Positions 35,689-45,075 of a DNA stretch of 56,486 bases are shown piece after piece. The DNA is from Pseudonocardia sp. CNS-004. GTDB taxonomy: Bacteria > Actinomycetota > Actinomycetes > Mycobacteriales > Pseudonocardiaceae. A program made the position numbers and the translations under genes. The stretch's first letter is position 1. Every line of letters begins with the position of its first letter. The notes under the pieces are model-generated. The model worked only from the letters and a program-made list of their open reading frames with translations. It had not been told where the DNA came from and did not search any database. The stretch is taken from contig MKJV01000109.1 in the NCBI GenBank assembly GCA_001942185.1, positions 1 through 56,486 on the forward strand, given 5' to 3'.

Positions 35689-35689
35689 G

Positions 35690-37123
35690 CTACCCGTGCC
35701 GAAGGCGGGCCGTCACCAGCGCTGCCGTGATCGCCAGCAGTGCCGCCATCACCGTCGACGCCGTCGTGAAGCCGGACGTGAAGGCGCGCTGCGCGTCGAT
35801 GACCAGCGCGTCGGCGAGCGCGGGCTGGAGAGCGCCCGCGGCGGCGACCGCGCCGCCGACGGTCTCGGTCGCGGCGGCCGGTAGCTCGCCGGGCGCGAAC
35901 TCGCTCCGGTAGACCGCCGCCGCGATGCTGCCGAGGACGGCGATACCGAGTGCGCCCCCGAGCTCGCTGCCCGCCTCGCTCAGTCCGGCGGCGGCGCCTG
36001 CGCGGTGCGGCGGTGCCGTGCCGACGATCAGGTCGATGGCCAGCGGCACGAGCATCCCGGTGCCGAGGGTCACCACGGAGTAGGCGGCCATCATCGCCGC
36101 CGGCGCGGTGTCGAGGCCCACCTGCCCCACCAGGAGGAACCCGATCGCGGAGACGACGAGTGCGGAGCCTGCGAGCACCGCGGGACGCAGCCACCGGACC
36201 AGCGTCGTCGCGCACGCGATACCGACCCCGGTGGCCGCGACCGTCGGCAGCTGCCACAGGGCCGCCGCGAACGGCCGGATCTCCAGCACCACCTGCAGGT
36301 ACTGCACGGCGAGGAAGCCCAGGCCGGCACTGCCCAGGATCATCATGACGTAGCCGCCGAACGCGGCGCTGAACGCGCCGTCCCGGAACAGTCGGACGTC
36401 GACGAGCGGGTCGGGCAGCCGCAGCTGCCGCCGGACGAACAGCGCGCCGACCGCGAGGGCGGCGAGGACCGCGGCGATCGGCGACCACTCGCCCGGTGCG
36501 TGCACGAGCTCCTTCACCCCGTGGACGAGCAGCAGCACCGCGGCGATCGACAGCACCGCGCTGGACAGGTCGAAGCGGCCCCGGCCGGGATCGCGGGCCT
36601 CGGGCAGGAGTACCGGTCCCACCGCCAGCAGCAGCACCATGACCGGCACGTTGATCAGGAAGACCGAGCCCCACCAGAACCGCTCGAGCAGCAGCCCGCC
36701 GACGATCGGCCCGACGGCGATGCCACCGGTGAAGGCCCCGGTCCAGATCCCGATCGCGGTGCGGCGTTGCCCCGGATCGACGAACATCCCGCGCAGCAGG
36801 GCGAGGGTGGAGGGGGCAAGCGTCGCCCCGGCGACCCCGAGCAGCCCCCTCGCCGGCACGAGCAGCCCGGCGCTCGGTGCGTAGGCGGCGACGACGGAGG
36901 CGGCGCCGAACGCCGTCGCGCCGATGAGCAACAGCCTGCGCCGCCCGATGCGGTCGCCGAGCGCACCCATCGTCAGCAGCATGCCGGCCATCAGGAAGCC
37001 GTAGACATCCATGATCCACAGCAGCTGCGTGCCGGTGGGTGCGAGATCTGCGGCGAGCCACGGGGCGGCCATGAACAGCACGGACAGGTCCATCGAGGCC
37101 AGCAGCGCCGGGAGGGTGAGCAC
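35690..37123 (-). CDS. MFS multidrug efflux transporter, DHA2 (14-helix) family
   Basis: 477 residues with about 14 helices. The N-terminus SMDLSVLFMAAPWLAADLAP, QLLWIMDVYGFLMAG and GDRIGRRRLLLIG (motif A) are typical of QacA/SmvA-like drug exporters; motif C is seen as GGIAVGPIVGG. GTG 37123 is the first start in frame, but homologues usually have about 15 more residues: VTRTDPRAGAG from GTG 37171-37173 joins after one missing base, so the true start is probably there. Divergent from a TetR gene, the usual repressor arrangement. Confidence 0.88.
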   Translation of the reverse strand: MLTLPALLASMDLSVLFMAAPWLAADLAPTGTQLLWIMDVYGFLMAGMLLTMGALGDRIGRRRLLLIGATAFGAASVVAAYAPSAGLLVPARGLLGVAGATLAPSTLALLRGMFVDPGQRRTAIGIWTGAFTGGIAVGPIVGGLLLERFWWGSVFLINVPVMVLLLAVGPVLLPEARDPGRGRFDLSSAVLSIAAVLLLVHGVKELVHAPGEWSPIAAVLAALAVGALFVRRQLRLPDPLVDVRLFRDGAFSAAFGGYVMMILGSAGLGFLAVQYLQVVLEIRPFAAALWQLPTVAATGVGIACATTLVRWLRPAVLAGSALVVSAIGFLLVGQVGLDTAPAAMMAAYSVVTLGTGMLVPLAIDLIVGTAPPHRAGAAAGLSEAGSELGGALGIAVLGSIAAAVYRSEFAPGELPAAATETVGGAVAAAGALQPALADALVIDAQRAFTSGFTTASTVMAALLAITAALVTARLRHG

Positions 37124-37244
37124 GGCGAGGCCGATCCACTCCCGGCGCCGGCCCGGGGATCGGTTCGGGTCACGTGGCCGAATGGTACGGATGTATAGGA
37201 CACTCGTCTAGGACGCTCGTACATGGATGGCCTACGCTGAGCGC

Positions 37245-37834
37245 ATGGGGAATCGGGAGGCGCTCCTTGCCGGGGCGAAGCGCTGCATCGTCGAGAAGGG
37301 GTACGCCCACACGACGGCGCGCGACATCGTGGCGGCGTCCGGCACCAACCTGGCGTCCATCGGCTACCACTTCGGCTCCAAGGACGCCCTGCTCGACGCG
37401 GCGATCCTCGACTCGTTCGACGACTGGGACGAGGACATCGAGGCGGCGCTGGGCGAGCACCCCGACGGCCCAGCCGTCGATCGCCTCGCCGCGTTCCTCG
37501 ACGTCCTGATCGGCAAGGTGCGCACCGACCGCGCGGTGGTGGCGGCGAGCCTGCAATGGGTGGCCCAGGTCGAGTTCTCCACCACGGTGCGCAGTGAGCT
37601 CGCGCAGGCCTACGGCCGCGCGCGGCGGGGGTTCGCGGCGATGCTGCTGTACGTCGCCGATGACGAGGTCGACGACGACACCGCCCGCCGGGTCGGCTCC
37701 CTCGGGCTGGCGCTGGTCAACGGCTGGTGCTGCAGGCGCTCGTCGACGCCGAGGCGGCGCCGTCGGGGCCGGACATCGCGGCGGCGCTGCGCGCGGTCGT
37801 CGCAGCAGACACCCACCGCCGTGCTCGCACATGA
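37245..37834 (+). CDS. TetR-family regulator of the divergent MFS gene (frame break near 37726)
   Basis: The HTH reads GYAHTTARDIVAASGTNLAS and then IGYHFGSKDALLDAA (residues about 20-55). ATG 37245 fits homologues (MGNREALLAGAKRC); ATG 37227 is an alternative. One missing base near 37726 changes the tail. The corrected frame reads LQALVDAEAAPSGPDIAAAL and stops at 37832-37834, while the raw frame runs Arg-rich to 37859. The intergenic region repeats TAGGAC twice (37196-37216), flanked by GTAT and GTAC, a likely operator for both genes. Drug-responsive control of the exporter is inferred. Confidence 0.85.
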
Positions 37835-37927
37835 ACTCTGGTGCTCGCACACGAACTGACGTTTGTGTGCGAGCGCCGAAGTTGGTGTGCGAGCCAGCTG
37901 GCGGTGGCCTTGGGGTTGGTGTGTGAG
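37823..37927. repeat. REP-like repeat between convergent genes, second copy
   Basis: Units GCTCGCACATGAACT, GCTCGCACACGAACT and, inverted, GTTTGTGTGCGAGC, GTTGGTGTGCGAGC and GTTGGTGTGTGAGC. It is the inverted counterpart of the element at 7980-8050, including the shared CTTCGGCGCTCGCACAC core. It overlaps the TetR 3' end and lies between TetR and acyl-CoA dehydrogenase stops. Confidence 0.65.
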
Positions 37928-37931
37928 CGGG

Positions 37932-39071
37932 TCAGCCGGCCAGTGAGCGCGCGATCACCAGTCGCTGGATCTGATTGGTGCCCTCGAAGATCTGCATGAC
38001 CTTGGCCTCCCGCATGTACCGCTCCACGGGGAAGTCGCGGGTGTAGCCGTAGCCGCCCAACACCTGCACCGCGTCGGTGGTGACCTTCATCGCCGCGTCG
38101 GTGGCCACCAGCTTCGCCACGCTCGCCGCGCGCCCGTACTCGCGGCCCGCGTCGCGGCGGCGGGCGGCGTCGAGGTAGGTGGCGCGAGCGGAGTCGACGG
38201 CGGCGGCCATGTCGGCGAGCAGGAAACCGAGGCCCTGGTGGTCGATGATCCGGCGGCCGAAGGCGGTGCGCTCGTTCGCGTACGCGGTGGCGGTGTCGAG
38301 GGCGGCCTGTGCGAGGCCGGTGGCGACGGCCGCGATCCCGAGGCGCCCGGAGTCGAGCGCGGAGAACGCGATCTGCAGGCCCTGGCCCTCTGCGCCGATG
38401 AGCCGGTCGGCGTCGAGCACCGCGCCGTCCCACTGCGCCGCGGTGGTGGGGATCGCGTGCAGACCCATCTTCTCCTCCGGCCGTCCGAAGGAGAGCCCCT
38501 CGGCCTGCCCCGGCGCGAGGAAGCAGGACACGCCGCCGCTGCCCGGCCCGGTGCGTGCGAACAGCGCGTAGCAGTCCGCGCGGCCGCCGTGGGTGATCCA
38601 GGCCTTGGTGCCGGTGATGCGGTAGCCGTCGGGGACGCGTTCGGCCTTGCAGGCGAGCGCCGCGGCATCCGAGCCCGCCTGTGGTTCGGAGAGGCTGTAG
38701 GCGCCGATCAGCTCCCCGGCGAGCAGGGCCGGCAGCCAGCGCTCCTGCTGCTGGGGCGTGCCGAACGCGGCGAGCGGGTGGCAGGCGAGGCCGTGGACGC
38801 TCACCGCGACGGCCACCGCGGCCCAGCGTGCCCCGAGCTCCTCGAGCACCTGCAGGTACACCTCGTAGGGCTGGGCCCCACCGCCGAGCTCCTCCGGGTA
38901 GGGGAGGCCGAGGAGGCCGGCTTCGCCGAGCGTGGCGAAGAGTCCGTCCGGGTAGGTCTCGGCCCGCTCGTGCTCCTCGACGCGCGGGGCGAGCTCCTTG
39001 TCGGCGATCTCGCGGGCGAGCGCGAGCAGGTCGGCGGCTTCGGTGGTGGGCAGCAGGCGCTCGACGGCCAT
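37932..39071 (-). CDS. Acyl-CoA dehydrogenase
   Basis: 380 residues, intact. FAD and substrate blocks: AYSLSEPQAGSDAAAL, TGTKAWITHGGRAD, ARTGPGSGGVSCFL and the C-terminal RRIIDHQGLGFLLADMAAAV. The catalytic base is the Glu in MQIFEGTNQIQRLVIARSL. It oxidises acyl-CoA esters at C2-C3, passing electrons to ETF. Chain-length or branched substrate cannot be read from sequence. Divergent from a TetR gene across a perfect operator, so probably induced by its acyl-CoA substrate. Confidence 0.92.
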   Translation of the reverse strand: MAVERLLPTTEAADLLALAREIADKELAPRVEEHERAETYPDGLFATLGEAGLLGLPYPEELGGGAQPYEVYLQVLEELGARWAAVAVAVSVHGLACHPLAAFGTPQQQERWLPALLAGELIGAYSLSEPQAGSDAAALACKAERVPDGYRITGTKAWITHGGRADCYALFARTGPGSGGVSCFLAPGQAEGLSFGRPEEKMGLHAIPTTAAQWDGAVLDADRLIGAEGQGLQIAFSALDSGRLGIAAVATGLAQAALDTATAYANERTAFGRRIIDHQGLGFLLADMAAAVDSARATYLDAARRRDAGREYGRAASVAKLVATDAAMKVTTDAVQVLGGYGYTRDFPVERYMREAKVMQIFEGTNQIQRLVIARSLAG

Positions 39072-39083
39072 GACCGCTCCTAT

Positions 39084-39124
39084 CGGTACTGAGATCAATA
39101 CGTCAGTACCGGCTAGAATAGCCG
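39084..39124. promoter_or_regulatory. TetR operator and promoter between acyl-CoA dehydrogenase and TetR genes
   Basis: CGGTACTGA (39084-39092) and TCAGTACCG (39103-39111) are exact 9-bp inverted arms around a 10-base spacer. A second palindrome, CGGCTA-GAA-TAGCCG (39110-39124), contains a TAGAAT -10 seven bases before ATG 39127, implying a leaderless regulator message that is autorepressed. The same site covers the divergent promoter. Confidence 0.7.
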
Positions 39125-39126
39125 AT

Positions 39127-39726
39127 ATGGGTGTGGTGCGTCGGGGTTCTGTTCGTCGGGAGGAGCTCTTCGACGCACTGGTCGCGCTCCTGCTCGCCGA
39201 GGGGTTCGCCCACCTCACCCTCGACGACGTCGCCGCGCGCCTGCACTGCTCCAAGCGCACGCTATACTCGCTGGCCGGCAGCAAGGAACAGCTGGTCCGC
39301 GCCGCGGTGGTGCACTTCTTCCGGGGGGCGACCGAACGGGTCGAGGCGGCCGTCGCCGCCGACGCCGGCGCCGGCGCCGCCGAGCAGGTCGGGGCGTACC
39401 TGCACGCCGTCGCCACCGAGCTCGCGCCCGCGTCCGCGCGGTTCTTCGACGACGTCGCCGCCTTCCCACCCGCCGCCGAGGTGTACGAGCGCAACACCCG
39501 CGCCGCTGCGGCCCGCGTGCAGCAACTCGTGGCGGGCGGGGTCGCCTCCGGCGCGTTCCGCGAGGTGCACACCGCCTTCGTCGCGGACGTCGTGACGGCG
39601 ACGATGGTGCGCATCCAGCAGCGGCAGGTCGCCACCTCGACGGGGCTGGACGACGCGCAGGCCTACGCCCACCTGGCGGAGCTGCTCCTGCGCGGGCTCG
39701 CCCCGTGCGCCCGAGATGGTGCGTGA
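39127..39726 (+). CDS. TetR-family regulator
   Basis: 199 residues, intact. HTH: FAHLTLDDVAARLHCSKRTL with YSLAGSKEQLVRAAV (about 24-58). The ligand domain contains AAEVYERNTRAAAARVQQLV. Pairing with an acyl-CoA dehydrogenase suggests a fatty acyl ligand. Start ATG 39127 is supported by the -10 seven bases upstream. Its 3' end overlaps the convergent kinase fragment. Confidence 0.88.
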   Translation: MGVVRRGSVRREELFDALVALLLAEGFAHLTLDDVAARLHCSKRTLYSLAGSKEQLVRAAVVHFFRGATERVEAAVAADAGAGAAEQVGAYLHAVATELAPASARFFDDVAAFPPAAEVYERNTRAAAARVQQLVAGGVASGAFREVHTAFVADVVTATMVRIQQRQVATSTGLDDAQAYAHLAELLLRGLAPCARDGA

Positions 39727-40106
39727 AGACCTGCCGAACCGCCCGCTCGCCGGGCGACCACCAGCTCGGAGCGCGGGTCGTGCGGGACGTCCGGTGCACC
39801 GGAGACGATCAGCCGTGCCCGCTCCCACGGCCGCTGGTCCGCCTGGAACGGATCCTCTGCCGCCTGCCACTCGGCCCAGAAGCCCGCCGCGTCGGCGCCG
39901 TCGCGCAGGAGGCCACGCCGGCGCGCCTCGTCCTCGTCGGTCTGCACCCAGACCAGCGCGTCGACGTACGCGGAGAGCTCGCGGCGCCCGATGCCGACGC
40001 CCTCGACGATGACCAGCGGGCTCCCCGCCGGTGCCGTGATCGCGCCTGCGCGGCCGCGCTCGTCCCACGCAGGCGGGCGGTACGCGACGTCGCGGCCTGC
40101 CGCCAC
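39663..40106 (-). pseudogene. C-terminal fragment of a uridine kinase-like P-loop protein
   Basis: The readable part, VAYRPPAWDERGRAG, SPLVIVEGVGIGRRELSAYV, DALVWVQTDEDEARRRGLLR and FQADQRPWERARLIVSG, matches the last half of actinobacterial uridine/nucleoside kinase-like proteins. The Walker A loop and N-terminal half are absent; LYPGEFPAGPWRQAA in another frame just upstream may be a further scrap before threonine dehydratase ends at 40141. The open frame runs past the natural end into TetR antisense sequence. Probably inactive. Confidence 0.5.
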
Positions 40107-40140
40107 GGACCCGCCGGGAACTCGCCCGGGTACAGGCGCG

Positions 40141-41406
40141 TCACACCAGGAAGCGGTACGCCGTGGTGCCCGGGGCGATGTGCTGGATCTTCAGCGGGCT
40201 GGCCTCCATGCGCTTCCACAGCGGCTCGTAGCCGTCGCGGTGGGCCAGCTCGACGCCGACCAGCGCGGCGCCGGTCTCGCGGTTGTCGCGCTTGACGTAC
40301 TCGAACAGCACGATGTCGTCGTCCGGGCCGAGCACCTCGTCGAGGAACCGCCGCAGCGCGCCCGGCTCCTGCGGGAACTCCACGAGGAAGTAGTGCTTCA
40401 GCCCGCGGTGCACGAGCGAGCGCTCGACCACCTCGGCGTAGCGGCTCACGTCGTTGTTGCCGCCCGAGAGCAGGCACACGACGGTGGCGCCGGGCTCCAG
40501 GTCGATGTCGTCGAGCGCGGCGGCGGCGAGCGCTCCCGCAGGCTCGGCGATGATCCCGTCGACCTGGTAGAGGTCGAGCATCTCGGTGCAGATGCGGCCC
40601 TCCGCCACCGTGACGAGCTCCGCGCCGCAGTCGCGCACCAGCGGGAAGCTCACGTCGCCGACCCGGCGCACGGCGGCCCCGTCCACGAACGTGTCCAGCT
40701 CGGGGAGCGCCACCGGTTCGCCCGCGGCGAGCGCCGCCGTCATGCTCGCCGCGCCGGCGGGCTCGACCCCGACGATGCGCACCTGCGGGTGCCGGGCGGC
40801 GAGGAAACCCCCGACCCCGGCGAGCAGGCCGCCGCCGCCCACGGGCACCACGACGACGTCGGGCGGCCCCTCCAGCTGCGCCACGATCTCCGCCGCGACC
40901 GTGCCCTGCCCGGCGATCGTGCGCAGGTCGTCGAACGCCGGGACGACGGTGGCGCCGGTGCGGGCGGCGTGCTCGGCCGCGGCCGCGGCGGCCTCGTCGT
41001 AGGTGTCGCCGCCGACCACCAGCTCCACGGCGTCGCCGCCGAGGGCGATGATCCGCTCCCGCTTCTGCCGCGGCGTCGTGCTCGGCACGTGCACACGGCC
41101 GCGGATGCCCAGCCGGCGGCAGGCGTAGGCGACACCCTGGCCGTGGTTGCCCGCGCTCGCGCACACCGCCCCGGCCGCCCGCTCCTGCGGACCGAGCTGC
41201 GCGAGCAGGTTGTACGCGCCGCGCAGCTTGTAGGACCGCCCGACCTGCAGGTCCTCCCGCTTCAGCCAGACCTGCGCACCTGTGGTCGCCGACAGCCGCT
41301 CGCTCTGCTGCAGCGGGGTGGGGAGGGCGACGCCTTCGAGCCTCGCGGCGGCGGCGCCGACGGCGTCGGCGAGGGAGTGGGCGGGCGGTGCCGTGCGGGA
41401 GACCAC
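40141..41406 (-). CDS. ilvA: Threonine dehydratase (threonine ammonia-lyase) with C-terminal regulatory domain
   Basis: 421 residues, intact. The PLP lysine is Lys60 in GRSYKLRGAYN; the phosphate cradle is VPVGGGGLLAGVGG; SAGNHGQGVAYA is the usual substrate loop. The C-terminal 85 residues (KHYFLVEFPQEPGALRRFLD to TAYRFLV) form a single ACT-like domain, as in actinobacterial biosynthetic enzymes controlled by isoleucine. The reaction is L-threonine to 2-oxobutanoate and ammonia, first step to isoleucine. It is not in an ilv operon here. The GTG start at 41404-41406 lacks a strong ribosome site. Confidence 0.93.
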   Translation of the reverse strand: MVSRTAPPAHSLADAVGAAAARLEGVALPTPLQQSERLSATTGAQVWLKREDLQVGRSYKLRGAYNLLAQLGPQERAAGAVCASAGNHGQGVAYACRRLGIRGRVHVPSTTPRQKRERIIALGGDAVELVVGGDTYDEAAAAAAEHAARTGATVVPAFDDLRTIAGQGTVAAEIVAQLEGPPDVVVVPVGGGGLLAGVGGFLAARHPQVRIVGVEPAGAASMTAALAAGEPVALPELDTFVDGAAVRRVGDVSFPLVRDCGAELVTVAEGRICTEMLDLYQVDGIIAEPAGALAAAALDDIDLEPGATVVCLLSGGNNDVSRYAEVVERSLVHRGLKHYFLVEFPQEPGALRRFLDEVLGPDDDIVLFEYVKRDNRETGAALVGVELAHRDGYEPLWKRMEASPLKIQHIAPGTTAYRFLV

Positions 41407-41480
41407 CCACCGAATCCTGCACCTGCCGCGCGACGTCGCCCGATCCGGGCCTGCCGTGGGGTGCGCGGCCGGCGCGGGCG

Positions 41481-42485
41481 TCAGCCCACCGGGGCCGTCC
41501 GCGGGCGCAGGTCGAAGCCGGCGGCGCGGTAGCAGTCGTCGAGCAGCTCGGCGGTGGCGACCGCGTCGTCGCGCCGGTCGGCACCGGCCCGCCGTCGCGC
41601 ACCGCGGCGGCGAACGCCTCCAGCTGGTAGGCGTACGACGGGCGCTGCCCGGGCCGCTCCTCCCGCTCGATGCCGTCCGCGGTGACCCACACCCGGTCGT
41701 CGCGGTGGGGGAGCACGAAGTTCGCGGCGCGCACCTCGCCTGCGTCGCCGACGATGCGGGCCGTCATCCGCACCTCGTCGGCCGCCATCGAGCTGTGCAG
41801 GATGCCGGTGGCGCCGCCGGGGAACGCGAGGTCGGCGCGCACCCACTCGTCCACGCCCGGGTGCCCGGCGCGTTCGCGTCCCTCGGCGCCGGTGACGCGC
41901 GGGGCGCCGCCCGCGAACCGGCCCAGCATCCGGTACAGGTGGATGCCGTAGCAGCCGACGTCCATCAGCCCACCGCCGGCGAGCGGGAGCGACCAGCGCA
42001 GGTCGCGTCCGGCGGGGGCGGGATCTCCATGTGCACCTCGACGTTGCGCAGCTCGCCGATCTCGCCGGACTCCACGACGTCGAGCAGCCGGCGGGCCACG
42101 GGGTGGTAGAGGTAGTGGAAGGCCTCCATGAACACCACGCCGGCGCGGGCGGCGGCGTCGCGGACCTCGCGGGCCTCCGCCGCGTCGCTCGCCGACGGCT
42201 TCTCGGTGAGCACGTGCTTGCCCGCCGCCATGGCGGCGAGGTTCCACGGGCCGTGCAGCCCGTTGGCGAGCGGGTTGTAGATCGCCTCCACCTCGCGTCG
42301 GCGAGCACGTCGGCGTAGGTGTCCAGCACCCGTTCGACCCCGTTGTCGGCGGCGAAGGTCTCCGCCCGGCCGCGGTCCCGCGCGGCGACGGCGACGAGCC
42401 GGGCCCCGGTGAGCTGCGCGGGGGCGACGATGGCGTTGACGGCGATGCGCGAGGCGCCCAGGACGCCGATCCGAAGAGGTTCCAC
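41481..42485 (-). CDS. Gfo/Idh/MocA-family NAD(P)-dependent oxidoreductase, three frame breaks
   Basis: The Rossmann start LRIGVLGASRIAVNAIVAPA follows GTG 42483-42485 and a GAGG site. The conserved EKPSA (in GKHVLTEKPSASDAAEA) and MEAFHYLYHP are present; the C-terminal beta domain shows LMDVGCYGIHLYRMLGRFAG. Frame changes are needed near 42297, 42013 and 41577, each consistent with one lost base. Substrates of this family are sugars, inositols or dihydrodiols. No sugar gene adjoins, so the substrate is open. Confidence 0.85.
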   Translation of the reverse strand: MEPLRIGVLGASRIAVNAIVAPAQLTGARLVAVAARDRGRAETFAADNGVERVLDTYADVLADARWRRSTTRSPTGCTARGTSPPWRRASTCSPRSRRRATRRRPARSATPPPAPAWCSWRPSTTSTTPWPAGCSTSWSPARSASCATSRCTWRSRPRRTRPALVAPARRRWADGRRLLRHPPVPDAGPVRGRRPARHRRRGTRTRRAPGRGRVGARRPRVPRRRHRHPAQLDGGRRGADDGPHRRRRRRGARRELRAPPPRRPGVGHRGRHRAGGAARAAPVVRLPAGGVRRRGARRRAGADRRDDAVATAELLDDCYRAAGFDLRPRTAPVG

Positions 42486-42534
42486 GAGGTGATCCTCTCC
42501 GGTCGACGTCGGCGAGGCCACCGGGGGAGTGCCG

Positions 42535-42876
42535 TCAGTGGATGTGTGCGCGCCAATCCCGCGGCACCCGGCCCGCGGGGCCCGGGACCGGCTGGTCCAC
42601 CGGGCGGTGCTGGGGTTCCGGCAGGTCCGGGCCCTCCGCGATGGTCTCGGTGCGGTAGTCCCAGTACCAGCTCTCGCCCGGTTCGAAGCTGCGGACGAGC
42701 GGGTGCCCGGTGGTGCGGAAATGTGCGGTGGCGTGCTGCGCGGGTGAGGTGTCACAACAGCCGACGTGCCCGCACTCCGCGCAGCGGCGCAGGTGCACCC
42801 ACCAGCCTCCGGCCTCGTCGCACTCGCGGCAGCCCGAGCCGCTGGGCGCGGCCGTGGTGTCGATCCCGTCCGTCAT
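42535..42876 (-). CDS. UBP-type zinc-finger protein
   Basis: 113 residues. The zf-UBP pattern is complete: SGCRECDEAGGWWVHLRRCA, ECGHVGCCDTSPAQHATAHF and TGHPLVRSFEPGESWYWDYR. In eukaryotes this fold binds ubiquitin C-termini; bacterial stand-alone copies have unknown targets. ATG at 42874-42876 overlaps the MFS stop as ATGA, so it is translated with the transporter. Intact. Confidence 0.88.
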   Translation of the reverse strand: MTDGIDTTAAPSGSGCRECDEAGGWWVHLRRCAECGHVGCCDTSPAQHATAHFRTTGHPLVRSFEPGESWYWDYRTETIAEGPDLPEPQHRPVDQPVPGPAGRVPRDWRAHIH

Positions 42877-44113
42877 GCGCCCATCATCGCGCGGTCGGGC
42901 GGCGCGGTGGCGACCCGCCAGGCCGAGAACGCCAGTGCGAGCAGCAGCACGCCGGCGAACACGGACAGCGCGGCCGTCACCGGGAGGCTCTGCACGGCGA
43001 GCCCGAGCCCGAGCACCGGCACCGTGAGGCCGACGTACGCGGCGAGGAAGAGGGCCGCGCTCATCTCGCCGCGCCGGTTCGCCGCCGCGGTGGCGAGCAC
43101 GGTGGACATGCTGCCCTTGAACGCGATCCCGGCCCCGGCCCCGGCGATGGCGCCTCCGGCCAGGAAGAGCACGAGCCCGCCGACGTGCACCGCGACGACG
43201 AGGACGAGGACGCCCGCGGCGATGACGGCGAGGCCGGTCAGCAGCTGCGGGCGGGCCGCCACGCGGTGCATGGGGATCTGGGCGGCTGCGCCGGACCCGA
43301 AGGCCAACAGCGCGGCGAGGCCGCTCAGCACCGGGCTCCCGCTGTGGAACAGCGTGCTCATGACGATCGCGGCGAGCGAGCTGAACAGGCCGAAGACCGC
43401 GAAGGCCACGATGGAGGCCGTCGCCGCCCCGACGAACGTGCTCCGGTGTTCTGGCGCCACTGCGGTGCGCTGCGGGCGGTACGCGGGGAGCGGGTCGGGC
43501 CGCCGCACGGTCTCGGGGACCACCGCGAGCGCGGCCAGCCCGATCGCCAGCAGCAGGACGGACACCGCGTACGGCACGCGCAGCGGGGCGGTCGTGTACT
43601 CGGCGAGCAGGCCGGAGAGGAGCGGGCCGAGGCCGAGCCCGCCCATGTTGGCGGCCGTGGCGACGGCCTCGGCGCGTCGCAGGCCGCCGCCCGGACGGGC
43701 CCGCGCGTTCAGGTCGGCGAGGTGTGCGGTGGCGGTCGCGGTGACGAGGCCGACGCTCAGGCCGGACAGCACGCGCCTGCGACGAGGGCGGGCAGGGCCG
43801 CGGAGGCGGCGAACGTCGCGCTGGACGCGATGCCGAGCACGAGCCCCAGCGCGAGCACCCGCCTGCGGCCGATCCAGTCCGAGACGTGGCCGCCGAGGAA
43901 GAGCGCCGCCAGCACCCCGAGCGCGTAGACGGCGAAGACCATCGTGACCACGAGCGCTCCGAAGCCGTCCTCGCGCTGGTAGAGCGGGTACAGCGGGGTC
44001 GGGAGCGTCGATGAGGCCATCGTCACCGTGAACAGGTAGGCGACCAGCCAGAAGCCGCGGTCGTGGCGGCGGGTCGAGCTCTGCGCGGGCGCAGCGGCGG
44101 ATGAGGTGTGCAC
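42873..44113 (-). CDS. MFS transporter, 12-helix (frame break near 43778)
   Basis: About 413 residues. It starts with a Ser/Ala-rich tail, then FWLVAYLFTVTMASSTLPTP (motif near helix 1) and GGHVSDWIGRRRVLALGLVL (motif A). One missing base near 43778 joins LPALVAG to VLSGLSVGLVTATATAHLAD. The C-half shows MGGLGLGPLLSGLLAEY. Substrate unknown. Cotranscribed with the zf-UBP gene and divergent from a LysR gene that may control both. Confidence 0.83.
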
Positions 44114-44193
44114 CCCGTTTCCAACCCGTCGCGACAGGGCCGGACTTCCTTGGTCCGTGCGATGATCCGAGATGTCAGCTATCTCGATCGGAG

Positions 44194-45075
44194 ATGGATG
44201 CAGTGGAGCTCAGGCAGATGCAGGTGATCGTCGCCGTCGCCGAGGCGGGCGGGTTCTCGGCGGCCGGCAGGCGGCTGCGGCTGGTGCAGTCGGCGGTGTC
44301 GGCCACCGTGCGCGCGGTCGAGCGGGAGCTCGACGTGCCGCTGTTCGACCGGTCGACGCGCCGCGTCGTGCCGACGGCGGCCGGCGAGGCGTTCGTGGCG
44401 GCGGCACGCACCGCGCTGTCGGCGGCCGACCAGGTGCAGGCCGCGGTCGACGCGGCGCGGGGGGTGCTGCGCGGGCGGGTCACGCTGGGCGTCATGCAGG
44501 GGTTGCTGGGCGGGCTCCCGCCGGCGATCGGGGCGCTGCGCCGCGCGCATCCCGGGGTGGTGGTGCGGCTTCGCCAGGCGCCGGCCGAGGAGATCGTCGA
44601 CGCGGTCCGGGATGCAACGGTCGACCTGGCCGTGATCGCGCTGACCGGGCGGCTGCGCGGCTTGGTCGGCGTCGAGCTGATGCGGGACCGGATGGTCGCG
44701 CTCGTCGGCCCACGGTCGGGACTGCCGGACTCGCGGGTGACGCTGGCCGAGCTGGCGCGTCACCCCTTCGTCGACATCGCTCCCGGCTGGGCGATCCGCC
44801 ACGTGGTCGACCGCGCCTTCCGCGCCGCCGGGGTGGAGCGGTCAGGCGTGTTCGAGACGAACGACATCCTGGCCGCGGTCGAACTGGTCCGGGCCGATCT
44901 CGGGGTCACGATCTTCCCGGCCACGATGGCGGCGATGTTCCCGGACCTGCGCACCGTCGCCCTCCGGCGGGCCCCGACCTGGACCGCGGGTGTCCTGCAC
45001 CGCAGGGGTCCGCTCGTGCCCGCGGCGGCCGCGCTGCTCGAGCACCTGGTGTCCCGAGTCGGATCACGCGGGTAG
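44194..45075 (+). CDS. LysR-family transcriptional regulator
   Basis: 293 residues, intact. HTH: GGFSAAGRRLRLVQSAVSAT then VRAVERELDVPLFDRSTRRV. The effector domain has LLGGLPPAIGALRRAHPGVV and DIAPGWAIRHVVDRAF. ATG 44194 is used. Upstream, CGAGAT (44168-44173) and ATCTCG (44181-44186) form an inverted repeat suited to LysR binding. It could control the divergent MFS/zf-UBP pair. Its 3' end overlaps the convergent ABC ATPase gene by 12 bases. Confidence 0.88.
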   Translation: MDAVELRQMQVIVAVAEAGGFSAAGRRLRLVQSAVSATVRAVERELDVPLFDRSTRRVVPTAAGEAFVAAARTALSAADQVQAAVDAARGVLRGRVTLGVMQGLLGGLPPAIGALRRAHPGVVVRLRQAPAEEIVDAVRDATVDLAVIALTGRLRGLVGVELMRDRMVALVGPRSGLPDSRVTLAELARHPFVDIAPGWAIRHVVDRAFRAAGVERSGVFETNDILAAVELVRADLGVTIFPATMAAMFPDLRTVALRRAPTWTAGVLHRRGPLVPAAAALLEHLVSRVGSRG

